Source of the DNA: Novipirellula sp052161655
Lineage (GTDB): Bacteria; Planctomycetota; Planctomycetia; Pirellulales; Pirellulaceae
Reading direction: 5' to 3'
Assembly (NCBI RefSeq): GCF_052161655.1
Contig: NZ_CP197418.1
Coordinates: forward strand, 682,001-746,000
DNA length: 64,000 nucleotides
The stretch's first letter is position 1, and each line of letters starts with the position of its first letter. Under the pieces are notes generated by a model. The model searched no databases. It saw only the letters and a list, made by a program, of their open reading frames with translations, and was not told the origin of the DNA. Position numbers and translations under genes: made by a program. This document shows positions 37,126 through 46,726 of the stretch, in pieces.

Positions 37126-40100
37126 TTAAGGCTTGATTGCTTTTTCGCAGCGTTGGGGCGAGATTTTGATTGCGGTGCCGAGTGGCTGGGCAAACAGGCT
37201 GACTCGCAGCTCTTCGATCATCCAGCGGACTTCGGTTGCCGATTGGTCGCGTGGATTTCGCTCGCTCTCTGGCAACGTCGCCATCCATCGCCCGCGAAGA
37301 TTCTCGACCGTTTCGGTTCCTTCAAGATCACGGGGTGCCGAGCCGCTGGTCAACTTGTCCAATCGGTACGCGATCGCGGCGAAGTAGCGGGGATAATGTT
37401 TCAGCCATGCCCACGGCGTGACCGACAAAAATTGGTCGTGAATCAACCAGTCCATCTGCAGCCGGACATCCCGCATCGCTTGGTCGAAACGGTTTCCCGA
37501 CGTCGATTCAATTTGTCGCCGGGCGGAAAAGTAGGCGTCGGCCATCGCGGACAACCACACCGCGACCTCTTGGGTCGCCTCGGCGATCCGGCGGGCTCGC
37601 TCGCCTCGGCGTTGATCGAATACTTCTTTACTGCGCAAGACAGGTTCGTTTTCCACGAACGCGATACGGGCTAACAAGTCGATCAATTGTGATTCGATCG
37701 AGGCGGCAGAGACCACCCCACTCAGTTTCACCTTGGCTTGCTCGAGCGACGGAAGCCATCGCACCTGAGTCCGCAGTTCCTTCTTCTCGGCCAACGCAAA
37801 CAATCGCGTCAAGCCTTGACGTGTGATTGCCTCGGCGGTTTGCAAGTCCGAGACCAAGCGTGTGGCAACGCCGTCACCCTTGTCCAAGAACGCCGGGTAT
37901 TGTGCGACCTTCACCCCGCCTCGCGTTCGTACGACCTCTTTGGGAAGCGAGTCGATATCGAAAGTGACCATCGACTCGCGAGCCCATGACTCATCCGAAG
38001 CATCGGTATCGGCTGCCTCGGGCTGGTCTTTTGCCGAGCCCAGTTTTTCTTTCAGTGGTTGAACTTCGCGTCCACTGGCGATCGTCTTGCCGTCATCGTC
38101 GACCACGGTGACGAGGAACTGCAGATAGTCGTCGAGTTTCTCGGACTGAAAATCGTCGGGGGTCACTGGCATTTCGGCATGCCGCGAAAATGCGGCACAC
38201 ACCGATGGCATGAACGGCACTTGGCCGTAATCAGGAGCCAATTCTTGAGCGACTTTCGCAGCGATATCCGCCGCGGGTACAAGGTTTCGCCGGATTCGCT
38301 TGGGCAGCGATTTGATCATCGCGACGAGCTTGACTTGCAGTAAACCGGGCACCAACCAGCCCAAACGCTCGTCACTGACTTGCGGCAGAGCGGCTTGATG
38401 GATTTTCAATTGGATCCCGTCCGCTTCGGCGCCGGGTTCGAAGCGATACTCAAGCGGCAACCGCGAACTGCCAATTTGCAGTTCGTCGGGAAAGGCTTCT
38501 TTGGTGATCGCTTCGCTGGCAGCTTCGATTAAATCGTCGGGCTGCATGTACGGCGTCGCGTTTTCATCAAGCTTGGGCGGCGATTGCAGCCAAGCCGACA
38601 AGTCCGCGGCGTCGCGAAGTTGTTTGGTCCATGCGGGGGCTTCGAGCGCGCGATCGAATTTCTCCAACCGGCCACGGTCACAAACGTCCTCGGGCAAGTG
38701 CGTTTGATAGAAACGTTCCACCGAGTAGGGATCGACCACCAAATCGCGGCGACGAGTCTTGGCGGCCAACGACGCGATCGATTCTTGTAGGGTTTGGTTG
38801 AACCGCACGAAGCGAGCGGTCGTCTTCATCTCCTGCTCGACCAAGCCGTGTTCGATCAGTAGGTCGCGAGCGGTCGAAGCATCGATCGGTGGCAACGGAA
38901 CACGCCTGCGAACCACGACGGGCAGCCCGAACAACGATTGACGCTCGTAACAAAACGCGCCGCTCGATTTGGCACTCCAGTGCGGCTCGCTATACGAACG
39001 CTTGATGATATGTGCGCCGATGGTTTCGATCCACTCGGGCTTGATCCGGGCCACGGTGCGTGCATATTGCTTGGCGGTTTCGACGAGTTCGGCGGCGACA
39101 ATCCACTTCGGCTTGCTTGCGGCGACACCACTTCCGGGCCACAGATAAAGACTCAATCCACCGGCACCGGTGTATTCGCTCTTTTCTTTGACCATTGCGA
39201 CACTCGACAGCAATCCTGTCAACAAAGCTTGATGCAACGCATCGTCTAAGTTGGCGTCAAGCAATCGTTCGGGATCATCGGCAAAGCGAATCGCACCGAT
39301 TTTTTTGCGGGCTCCTTTGCACTGGCCCAGTGACGTCGCGACCATTTCTTTGAGCTGGCGATAGACGTCGGACCACTCACGCATGCGATTGGGCGAGAGG
39401 AATTGCTGTCGCAGGACCCGCATCAACTTGCTGCGTGAATGTTTCTCGCGAGCCTCTTCGTAGTGCCGCCACAGTTTCAAGTACGACAGGAAATCGCTGT
39501 TGGGATCTTTGAACATCGCGTGGGCTTCATCGGCCGCTTGCTGTTTATCTTGCGGCCGATCTCGAGGATCCTGGATTTCGAGCGCCGCGGCGATCGGCAA
39601 GATTTCGGCCAGCACGCCAAACTCGTCTGCGGCTAGGATCATGCGTCCCACACGAGGATCGACTGGTAACCGGCCTAGTTTTTGACCAATTTCGGTCAAT
39701 TCATGCTTGTCATCGATCGCGCGCAATTCCATTAGCGTGCGAATGCCTTCGCGGATCGATTCGGGGCGAGGCGGATCGAGCAGCGGAAACTCTTCCAAGC
39801 GACCCAGACGCAAAGTCTTCGTTTGCAAAATGACCGAAGCCAGATTCGTACGCCGAATTTCGGGCGTCGTGAACGCGTCACGCGATTCGTAATCATCGAG
39901 GGAATACAAGCGAACACAGATGCCAGGTGCAATACGACCGCAGCGACCGGCACGTTGGTTCGCACTCGCTCGGCTGACCGATTCGATTGGTAATCGTTGC
40001 AGCTTGCTGCGCGGACTGTAGCGGCTGATTCGCGCGGTGCCAGTGTCGATCACCGAGTGAATTCCGGGGACTGTCAGCGAGCTTTCGGCGACATTGGTGG

Positions 40101-41226
40101 CAAAGATGATCCGCCGCTTGCCCGCGTCGGGATGAAAAATTCGCTGCTGTTCCTTTTGTGGCAGCCGCGCGTACAGCGGCAGCAGGTCCACACGGTTGGG
40201 GATCCCTAACCGCTTGTAATGTCCGGCGACCCGGTGGGTGACTTCGCGGATATCACGTTCGGTGGGCAAGAAGACCAGCGTGTCGCCAGCACCGCCGCCT
40301 CGCGATAACGACTCGATTCCCGCGATCACGTGGCGAGCTAAATCGTAGCCGCGATCTTCATCGTCGACGACGTCTTCCCAGGGCAGATAACGGAGCTCGA
40401 CGGGATAACCACGGCCTTCGACGTTGACGACCGGAGCGGGGCCAGACTCGTCAGCAAAGTGTTCCGCAAACCGCTCAGCGTCGATGGTTGCCGAGGTGAT
40501 GATGATTTTCAAATCGGGCCGCTTCGACTGCAACCGCCGCAGGTACCCCAACAGGAAATCGATGTTCAGCGATCGCTCGTGAGCCTCGTCAATGATGATC
40601 GCATCGTAGGCATCGAGGAAGCGATCGGATTGTGTTTCTGCCAACAGGATCCCGTCGGTCATCAGTTTGATCAACGTCTCGGGACCCGTTTGGTCGCCAA
40701 AGCGGACGTGATAGCCGACGGTTTTACCGAGCGTCGTATCGAGTTCCTCGGCCAGGCGGGTGGCGATGCTGCGAGCCGCCAAACGACGCGGTTGGGTGTG
40801 TCCGATCATCGCCTCGCGACCGAGGCCGGCTTCGAGACAGATTTTAGGCAGTTGGGTGCTCTTACCGCTGCCCGTTTCCCCACAGACCACGATGACTTGG
40901 TGATCGCGGATCAATTGGATCAACTCGTCGCGATGTGACGTGATCGGCAACTCGTCGGAGTACTCGATCCGCGGTGTCGCGGCCCGGCGTGCGTCGCACT
41001 GCCCGACCGATTCGGCCAGCCGTTTTGCGTACGCTTCGGGGCTGAGTCGTTTTTTATCACGGCGCAAGCGAAAACGATCGATCCGCATCGCTGCATCGAT
41101 GGACGGAGTCGTCGATTTCGGTGCGTGTGTCGCTGCTTCGGGCGTACGCGAATCGTCAACGGACGAGGGGGGCGTCGGTTCGGTCGTCAGTTTCGGGCTG
41201 CTTGGTTTGGCATTCATCAACACCAT
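37126..41226 (-). CDS. hrpA: ATP-dependent RNA helicase HrpA
   Basis: 1366 residues from the ATG at 41226, or 1363 from the in-frame ATG at 41217. DEAH-box motifs are clear: Walker A VVCGETGSGKSTQLPKICLE, DEAH in AIIIDEAHERSLNIDF, SAT in IIITSATIDAERFA, and QRAGRCGRIAPGICVRLY. A HA2 domain, OB fold and the long C-terminal extension typical of HrpA (about 600 residues, DUF3418-like) follow. In the family it resolves stalled or colliding ribosomes on mRNA, an ATP-driven cytoplasmic activity. It is the last gene of the minus-strand run that begins at 46146 and starts 46 bases after the GT-C-like gene. Confidence 0.92.
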   Translation of the reverse strand: MVLMNAKPSSPKLTTEPTPPSSVDDSRTPEAATHAPKSTTPSIDAAMRIDRFRLRRDKKRLSPEAYAKRLAESVGQCDARRAATPRIEYSDELPITSHRDELIQLIRDHQVIVVCGETGSGKSTQLPKICLEAGLGREAMIGHTQPRRLAARSIATRLAEELDTTLGKTVGYHVRFGDQTGPETLIKLMTDGILLAETQSDRFLDAYDAIIIDEAHERSLNIDFLLGYLRRLQSKRPDLKIIITSATIDAERFAEHFADESGPAPVVNVEGRGYPVELRYLPWEDVVDDEDRGYDLARHVIAGIESLSRGGGAGDTLVFLPTERDIREVTHRVAGHYKRLGIPNRVDLLPLYARLPQKEQQRIFHPDAGKRRIIFATNVAESSLTVPGIHSVIDTGTARISRYSPRSKLQRLPIESVSRASANQRAGRCGRIAPGICVRLYSLDDYESRDAFTTPEIRRTNLASVILQTKTLRLGRLEEFPLLDPPRPESIREGIRTLMELRAIDDKHELTEIGQKLGRLPVDPRVGRMILAADEFGVLAEILPIAAALEIQDPRDRPQDKQQAADEAHAMFKDPNSDFLSYLKLWRHYEEAREKHSRSKLMRVLRQQFLSPNRMREWSDVYRQLKEMVATSLGQCKGARKKIGAIRFADDPERLLDANLDDALHQALLTGLLSSVAMVKEKSEYTGAGGLSLYLWPGSGVAASKPKWIVAAELVETAKQYARTVARIKPEWIETIGAHIIKRSYSEPHWSAKSSGAFCYERQSLFGLPVVVRRRVPLPPIDASTARDLLIEHGLVEQEMKTTARFVRFNQTLQESIASLAAKTRRRDLVVDPYSVERFYQTHLPEDVCDRGRLEKFDRALEAPAWTKQLRDAADLSAWLQSPPKLDENATPYMQPDDLIEAASEAITKEAFPDELQIGSSRLPLEYRFEPGAEADGIQLKIHQAALPQVSDERLGWLVPGLLQVKLVAMIKSLPKRIRRNLVPAADIAAKVAQELAPDYGQVPFMPSVCAAFSRHAEMPVTPDDFQSEKLDDYLQFLVTVVDDDGKTIASGREVQPLKEKLGSAKDQPEAADTDASDESWARESMVTFDIDSLPKEVVRTRGGVKVAQYPAFLDKGDGVATRLVSDLQTAEAITRQGLTRLFALAEKKELRTQVRWLPSLEQAKVKLSGVVSAASIESQLIDLLARIAFVENEPVLRSKEVFDQRRGERARRIAEATQEVAVWLSAMADAYFSARRQIESTSGNRFDQAMRDVRLQMDWLIHDQFLSVTPWAWLKHYPRYFAAIAYRLDKLTSGSAPRDLEGTETVENLRGRWMATLPESERNPRDQSATEVRWMIEELRVSLFAQPLGTAIKISPQRCEKAIKP

Positions 41227-41272
41227 CTTACTGACAATGCGAAATGTGTCGATCCGAACAGGATTGCGTCAG

Positions 41273-42598
41273 TCATTGATTTGACGTCACACCAGGTGAG
41301 ATGAATTGCATGGCAACCACCGCCAGCCATGCCGGCAAAAAGATGGCTGCGGCGTCACTGAAACGTCCAATTCCTGGACTTGTCAGGATCACAAATCCCA
41401 GCTTCGCGATTAGATAGGTCAGCGTAATGATTGTCAGCGACCGCATCGCGAGTCCGTTCTCCAGAACGCCAAATGGTTTCCCCACCGCGGCTGTATAGAC
41501 CAGCCAAACGAATAGGCAAAAAATTCCGCTCAAGAAAATGGGGTGCATGACGATGTCAGCGGCGATCGTCCACATGCCTCGCCGGCCATTCTTTGCGACC
41601 CAGGCGACGTAGCGACGAGGGAATTGGCGAATGATTTCTTTGTTCATCACTTTGATGGCGTTATGCTCAGCCACAGGATCGTCTCCTGCGACCGCTTGTG
41701 CCGCGGGCACCACAACAAAATAAGTCATCTCATCCCAGCGACCATCGATTGTCATCGTCGCTCCCGCTTCGCCCGCCGCGAAGGTGTGCCCCGTCGCCGC
41801 GAGCTTTTGCTTTTCGATTACGACCGATTTCCCTAGCTTCCCCGAATCCCCCTGAAGCGTCTCGAGTTCCTCGTCGGACACCAACTGAACCAAGACGCCT
41901 CCCAGATTTTGATGGCCAAATGGCAGGATTCCAAAGTCGTCGACGGCAACGAGTCGTAGCCCCATCCAGGCTAATACGAGAACAAGCGTCGCGATCGAAA
42001 CGAGTAGACTGTTGCCCAACGATGTCCTCCAGGATTGCTTGTGTACTAATCCTAGAAGCCCTCCGGCGACTCCGAGCCAAGGAATTAGAAACAAGTACGC
42101 GGGACGCAACATGATCGCGATCACTGAAAAAATGACAGTCGCTGCGGCCCATCGCCACGAATCCGCAGCGTCGCTAAACCGCAAAATCGCGGTCACGGCC
42201 AACACGCCCACGGATGCTGCGATCGCGTCACTCGAAATGGTGCTGATGTTGTCCATCGCCGTGCATCCCACTGCGATCGCGACTCCGGCTATCAAACAAT
42301 ATCGATGAGCCATCCCTTGTCGTCGCAATTCGATGGCGAACCACGATGCCGCGGTCGCGTGCACGATCACCTGAGCCGATGGGATGAAAGCCAACCCGAC
42401 AGTGCTGCGAAGCATCAACAACCACAGCGGATATCCCGGTGTACGAATCGATTGTCCGATCGCATCCAGCGACGAAAACGAGTAGTCCAGGTAGCTCGCG
42501 GAATCCGGAACGAAATGGGGTTCAAGTCGCCCGCTGAGCCAAGCAACGAAAACGCCTCCGACGACAAAGGAAATCCAGTAGGCGAAAGCGGGCTTCAT
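41273..42598 (-). CDS. GT-C-like polytopic membrane glycosyltransferase candidate
   Basis: 441 residues with about ten membrane segments. The first extracytoplasmic loop has an acidic motif (PHFVPDSASYLDYSF) and RTPGYPLWLLMLR, which is the pattern of GT-C transferases that use polyprenyl-phosphate sugars. A soluble loop of about 90 residues lies between segments 7 and 8 (SDEELETLQGDSGKLGKSVV). Precise family is not assigned. It lies 18 bases downstream of the MBOAT gene in the same direction, and with the SGNH gene forms a likely unit that builds or decorates an exported glycan. It could instead be an accessory membrane protein without transferase activity. Confidence 0.75.
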   Translation of the reverse strand: MKPAFAYWISFVVGGVFVAWLSGRLEPHFVPDSASYLDYSFSSLDAIGQSIRTPGYPLWLLMLRSTVGLAFIPSAQVIVHATAASWFAIELRRQGMAHRYCLIAGVAIAVGCTAMDNISTISSDAIAASVGVLAVTAILRFSDAADSWRWAAATVIFSVIAIMLRPAYLFLIPWLGVAGGLLGLVHKQSWRTSLGNSLLVSIATLVLVLAWMGLRLVAVDDFGILPFGHQNLGGVLVQLVSDEELETLQGDSGKLGKSVVIEKQKLAATGHTFAAGEAGATMTIDGRWDEMTYFVVVPAAQAVAGDDPVAEHNAIKVMNKEIIRQFPRRYVAWVAKNGRRGMWTIAADIVMHPIFLSGIFCLFVWLVYTAAVGKPFGVLENGLAMRSLTIITLTYLIAKLGFVILTSPGIGRFSDAAAIFLPAWLAVVAMQFISPGVTSNQ

Positions 42599-42616
42599 CG
42601 TTGGTTCGGTTGCTGA

Positions 42617-43999
42617 TCAAAATTGGAAATAGACAAACGGCTGAAAACCGACAGGAGCATAGATTAACAGAGCCCACAACATCACGGTGGTAGCGATCGG
42701 CGAATACCAAGCATCCGGCGGCAACCGCAACGCGCGTCGCCAGCGTGTCATCCACACCACGTGCTCGATCATCATGCATCCGAGCACGCCGATCACTAGA
42801 GGTGGGTACCAGTGGATACCGAGCGACGGGACCGCCATTCGCTGCAGCATGCTTACCGCGGCGTTCAAATCGGTCGAACGGAACAGCACCCAACCGACCA
42901 ATACCACGATCATCACCAACGCCCAATGGAAAAGCTTTGGCAGTCTCCGTGACGTCACGCTACGCAAGGCTCGTTCGATGCAAAGTGCACCTCCGTGCAG
43001 CATGCCCCACAGCACAAACGTCCAAGCCGCACCGTGCCACAGTCCACCGAGTGTCATCGTAATCATCAAATTGCGGTACGTCGCGACGGTGGAGTTCCGA
43101 CTGCCGCCCAGCGGGATATACAAATAGTCGCGAAGCCAGCGGGACAGGGTCATGTGCCAGCGATGCCAAAATTCGGCCATCGACGTCGCTAGGTAAGGAT
43201 GCCGGAAATTCTTGGGAAATCGATAGCCGAGTATTTTTGCTGACCCGATCGCCATGTCGGTGTATCCGGAAAAGTCCAAGTAGATCTGGCCGGCATAGGC
43301 GATCACAACTAACCACAGCGTGCTGCTGCTGTAATAGTCCGGGTTCTCAAAAACGACATCAACCATCTCGCCCAACCGGTCGGCCATCAAGACCTTCTTG
43401 ACCGCTCCTCGCAAGAGTTGCTGAAAACCATAGTAAAACCGTCGGTTGGACCAAGCAGGAGTCGTCGAGAGTTGCGGCAGCAATTCGCGAGCACGGACGA
43501 TCGGCCCAGCGACCAACTGAGGAAAGAATGCAACGTACAGTGCGAAGTCGAGCGGGCTGTTTGTCGGCCGCAGGACTCGCCGATAAACATCAATCGTATA
43601 GCTGAGCGTTTGGAACGTGTAAAACGAGATGCCGACCGGCAGGATGATGTTCAACGTACTGGCACTTCCGCCCATCGCTTCGACAATCGGGGCCGCTGAA
43701 GCGATGAAGAAATTGAAGTACTTGAAGAACGCCAATACCCCAAGGTTCACCGAGATGCTAACGATCAGCAATCGGCGACGTGTCGCTGTGTTGTTGCTGC
43801 GGTCGATGGCACGTGAAACGACAAAGTCGACCACCGTAGATAATAACAGCAGCAAGCAAAATCGAATGTCCCAATAGGCATAGAAGTAGTAACTAGCGCC
43901 CAGCAGAATCGTATTGCGTACAAGGCGATTGCCGGTCATCCAAACCGCAGCAAGCACCACGAGAAAGAAGATTAAAAACTCGAGCTGAGTAAATAGCAT
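42617..43999 (-). CDS. MBOAT family O-acyltransferase (AlgI-like)
   Basis: 460 residues with about ten membrane segments and strong ribosome site GGAGAG eight bases before the ATG. Diagnostic motifs are FWHRWHMTLSRWLRDYLYIP, LGGSRNSTVATYRNL and TMTLGGLWHGAAWTFVLWGM, the last with the catalytic histidine. PVGISFYTFQTLSYTIDVYR is the other conserved stretch. AlgI-type members move acyl (usually acetyl) groups across the membrane for O-acylation of alginate and other polysaccharides. The adjacent SGNH-like protein (17 bases upstream) is the usual partner that completes transfer at the outside. Confidence 0.93.
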   Translation of the reverse strand: MLFTQLEFLIFFLVVLAAVWMTGNRLVRNTILLGASYYFYAYWDIRFCLLLLLSTVVDFVVSRAIDRSNNTATRRRLLIVSISVNLGVLAFFKYFNFFIASAAPIVEAMGGSASTLNIILPVGISFYTFQTLSYTIDVYRRVLRPTNSPLDFALYVAFFPQLVAGPIVRARELLPQLSTTPAWSNRRFYYGFQQLLRGAVKKVLMADRLGEMVDVVFENPDYYSSSTLWLVVIAYAGQIYLDFSGYTDMAIGSAKILGYRFPKNFRHPYLATSMAEFWHRWHMTLSRWLRDYLYIPLGGSRNSTVATYRNLMITMTLGGLWHGAAWTFVLWGMLHGGALCIERALRSVTSRRLPKLFHWALVMIVVLVGWVLFRSTDLNAAVSMLQRMAVPSLGIHWYPPLVIGVLGCMMIEHVVWMTRWRRALRLPPDAWYSPIATTVMLWALLIYAPVGFQPFVYFQF

Positions 44000-44016
44000 T
44001 TCGATCTCTCCGCAGT

Positions 44017-45084
44017 TTATTGAACGGGGAAATCAAAAAGTTCGATCTCGGAGACGATCTCCGATGCAATGATTGCGTATCCTGTTTCGTTCAGATGGCC
44101 TTGCATGATGATGCCGTTGTGGAATCCGTGTGGCCATCGATTGTTTTCAGCTGAGTCAATGAAAGTTTCGGTCACGTCACGTAGGCGAATGTCGGCGGAC
44201 TTGGCGGCCTGTTTAATTTCAGCCAGTGCCTTGCCGGTCGGTTGGTCGTCATCCACCACGATCGACGTCAACGATTCTCGCTGAATTCGCGGCGAATAAA
44301 GTAGCAGGATGGGTCGGTCGCTTGCCGCTCGAATTGTCTGCATCACCGTGCGCCAATCGGTTTTGTGCATTGCCGACATCGCTGCTGGTTGCGACTCGTT
44401 TTTGATCGGCCCCACTGAAAACCGCAGCGTCCGTGGCGTATCGTCGGGGGTTCGCAAAAGGCGGCGAACGGCTTGGATCACAAACGCAGGCACGTTCGAC
44501 GCGATCCGGTTTTGGCCGGCCAACTGTTTTGGATCAACTTCGGGTGATTTGTCGATTGCTGCATCGGCGGCTTCAAGGTCGACCATTTCTGCGACCAGGA
44601 TCACGTGCATGTCGATCGCAAGTGCATCTTCGACTCGCGGTATTTGGGCCAACCAATCGACGGCATCGTCGCCGCTTCGGGCCAATGGCAATGCGATGAT
44701 CGTTTGCTTGGATTGCTTGGCGACGCGTTCGATTTGTCGATGCAGTTTTTGCTCGTCGGCAACGCCAACGCCCTCGGCTTGTGAGTCGCCCCAGATCGCA
44801 ATGCGAATTTCGCCCGCAGGCTTTGATTCGGGAAGAGGCTTTGATTCGGGAAGACTCTTCCGCCCGGGCATGCCAAGCGGTCCGATCGCGGTGGTTGCGT
44901 AACCTTCGCTACGCCAACGATAGAAATGATCGTTCTGAAGAACCACGACGCCGCGCAGTGGGTCGAGCCGAGATGGCACATAGCTGCGAACAAACAGCGG
45001 AGAAGTTAACGCGATAAGAAACGTGCCAAATAGTGCACCGAGCAACCATTTGGCAACGATTCTTTTTGCGTTGGGGGCGTTCAT
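44017..45084 (-). CDS. SGNH-hydrolase-like membrane-anchored protein
   Basis: 355 residues with an N-terminal membrane anchor (about 12-30). The SGNH block I is IAIWGDSQAEGVGV with the serine nucleophile; block V is the GHLNETGYAIIASEIV region, where HxxExxY could carry the catalytic histidine. LPLARSGDDAVDWL resembles the block III region (usually with Asn). A tandem duplication PLPESKPLPESKP-like (two 6-residue units) lies after residue 75. Partner of the MBOAT gene that follows, in the way AlgJ or AlgX goes with AlgI; a role in glycan O-acylation is inferred. The catalytic set is not textbook, so a defective or altered enzyme is possible. Confidence 0.8.
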   Translation of the reverse strand: MNAPNAKRIVAKWLLGALFGTFLIALTSPLFVRSYVPSRLDPLRGVVVLQNDHFYRWRSEGYATTAIGPLGMPGRKSLPESKPLPESKPAGEIRIAIWGDSQAEGVGVADEQKLHRQIERVAKQSKQTIIALPLARSGDDAVDWLAQIPRVEDALAIDMHVILVAEMVDLEAADAAIDKSPEVDPKQLAGQNRIASNVPAFVIQAVRRLLRTPDDTPRTLRFSVGPIKNESQPAAMSAMHKTDWRTVMQTIRAASDRPILLLYSPRIQRESLTSIVVDDDQPTGKALAEIKQAAKSADIRLRDVTETFIDSAENNRWPHGFHNGIIMQGHLNETGYAIIASEIVSEIELFDFPVQ

Positions 45085-45098
45085 GCGTCCGAGTCGGA

Positions 45099-45530
45099 TT
45101 ACTCTTCGGTCACTCGCACGGTGGTCATTTCGTCGCCTTGCTTGATCGAATCCACGACGTCTTGGCCTTCGATGACTTTGCCGAACACGCTGTGCTTGCC
45201 GTTGAGGTGAGGTGTTGCAAGGTGCGTGATGAAGAATTGCGAGCCGTTGGTGTTGGGGCCTGCGTTGGCCATCGAAAGAACGCCAGGACCGTCGTGCTTC
45301 AATTCAGGATGAAACTCGTCTTCGAATTTGTAGCCTGGGCCGCCGGTTCCAGTGCCTTCGGGGCAACCGCCTTGGATCATGAAGTCAGGAATCACGCGAT
45401 GGAAGCTTAGCCCATCGTAAAATTTCTTTTCGCAAAGCTTTTCAAAGTTTTCGACGGTTTTCGGTGTCTTGTCGTCAAAAAGTTCGATGCGGATTTTGCC
45501 TTTGGTTGTGTCAAACGTTGCAACTTTCAT
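45099..45530 (-). CDS. Cyclophilin-type peptidyl-prolyl isomerase
   Basis: 143 residues from the ATG at 45530 (a TTG precedes it). All hallmarks are there: KVATFDTTKGKIRIELF, FHRVIPDFMIQGGCPEGTGTG, GPGVLSMANAGPNTNGSQFF and THLATPHLNGKHSVFGKV. It lacks a signal peptide, so it is a cytoplasmic protein-folding helper. It lies 67 bases downstream of the Coa1-like gene and 14 bases upstream of the SGNH gene, all on the minus strand. This places a house-keeping isomerase at the head of the acylation cassette; a shared transcript is likely but a functional link is not implied. Confidence 0.94.
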   Translation of the reverse strand: MKVATFDTTKGKIRIELFDDKTPKTVENFEKLCEKKFYDGLSFHRVIPDFMIQGGCPEGTGTGGPGYKFEDEFHPELKHDGPGVLSMANAGPNTNGSQFFITHLATPHLNGKHSVFGKVIEGQDVVDSIKQGDEMTTVRVTEE

Positions 45531-45597
45531 CAATCAATCTTGGTTAAAAAGGGGAGGAGTTAGATTCGTCAATTTCCATGACGAGAATATTGTGTGG

Positions 45598-46146
45598 TTA
45601 TTTAAGCTGGATTTCAGGTTCCGCAGAATCCAGTGCCGGTGAGTCGGCATCCATTTCGAATCCCGTGTCGATTTGATCTTCGAACGACCCTAGATCCGAG
45701 ACGACTTCGTATCGAGTGCCATCGGGCATCACGAGTTCCGCCGTTTGGATCGATAAACCGTTTCCTTGGTTATTGGGGTCTTGCTTGATCTCCAGCACGC
45801 CAGAGCCTTTGCTGCCGACGAGATCAAATGCCAAGGTGCCAGGCTCGTTTTGGCCCGCTTCGGTAGTGGCAGCTAGGTTCAAATTCGCCGATTGGATTTC
45901 GCCAATGTGTTCCTGAATGACAGGATTAGCCGCCACTTCTTGTTTGACCATGTCGGCCATCATGCCCTGGCCCATGCTGTACATGAAGTACACACCGCCG
46001 CAGCACACTAGTCCACCGACGATACTCACGCCTGCGATGATTCCGATTACCCATTTCCAGGTGTTGCTTTTTGCCGGTGGGGGCTGCTGGCCTGCAAATC
46101 GGCTGTTCGGGTTGGTTTCGAACGGGTCACTAGGGGGCATCGACAT
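45598..46146 (-). CDS. Membrane-anchored protein, Coa1-like layout
   Basis: 182 residues from the ATG at 46146, with GAG eight bases upstream; a GTG at 46155 is a possible alternative. The N-terminal 27 residues are hydrophilic and Pro/Asn rich, then one membrane helix (WVIGIIAGVSIVGGLVCCGG), then a soluble beta-rich domain (LAFDLVGSKGSGVLEIKQDP; VMPDGTRYEVVSD). This is the layout of cytochrome oxidase assembly factor Coa1-like proteins found in many bacteria, but the assignment rests on layout and is tentative. First gene of the minus-strand run leading to HrpA. Confidence 0.75.
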   Translation of the reverse strand: MSMPPSDPFETNPNSRFAGQQPPPAKSNTWKWVIGIIAGVSIVGGLVCCGGVYFMYSMGQGMMADMVKQEVAANPVIQEHIGEIQSANLNLAATTEAGQNEPGTLAFDLVGSKGSGVLEIKQDPNNQGNGLSIQTAELVMPDGTRYEVVSDLGSFEDQIDTGFEMDADSPALDSAEPEIQLK

Positions 46147-46726
46147 TAAATTCACTCAATAAAGCGAGGGGGATTTCTGCGCAAACGGAATCGTTTCAGA
46201 GCGGGGGAAACCGGTACGAGAATCCGCGTCCATGACGGTTTGGCTTCGCTGCTATTAGAACGGGAAACCCGTTTGCGGCATAGTCGAGGCGATGGTAGAG
46301 GGCGAGATGCCGGGTATCCAGGATTGCGGTTTGCTGGAAATGCGGGAAACCGCGTGTTGGGGGCTTCTGTACCGGCCCGCTGCTACAAACCAGACAATTT
46401 TCGGGGTTGGTGGTCAACAAAGGGGCTCTGCTATGGGGTGTTCGTCACCATTGACCGCCGCTGCTCCGCTCGTACGGCATCAGGACTTCCGCTTCACAAA
46501 ATTTCAGATATCCTAATTGGGTCCGGGCCAACACCTCGCTTGTCAAAATACGAGTTGAGTAGAGTTGGGACACAATTCCTTTGTCGCGAGCAGGATGCCT
46601 CGTGTATCGGAATTTTGGGTGTGGTAGGTAGAACCGCTTGGACTTTGTTGAGCCCTCAGGACGTTACGTTCGCTCCGAGGCTCGAAACTCACTCGTACTG
46701 ATGATTCACTAAAGGGAATCGATTAC
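46147..46726. other. Long leader/intergenic region upstream of glutamine synthetase
   Basis: 580 bases between divergent genes. No open frame here has convincing coding character, and no riboswitch or sigma-54 promoter was recognised. The region 46196-46420 reads as an open minus frame, probably repeat-derived. If the promoter is far upstream, the glutamine synthetase mRNA has a long leader. Confidence 0.45.

Noticed and set aside
46196..46420. 74-residue minus-strand open frame upstream of glutamine synthetase
   Set aside because: Looks repeat-derived and has no ribosome site; kept only as a remark on the region.
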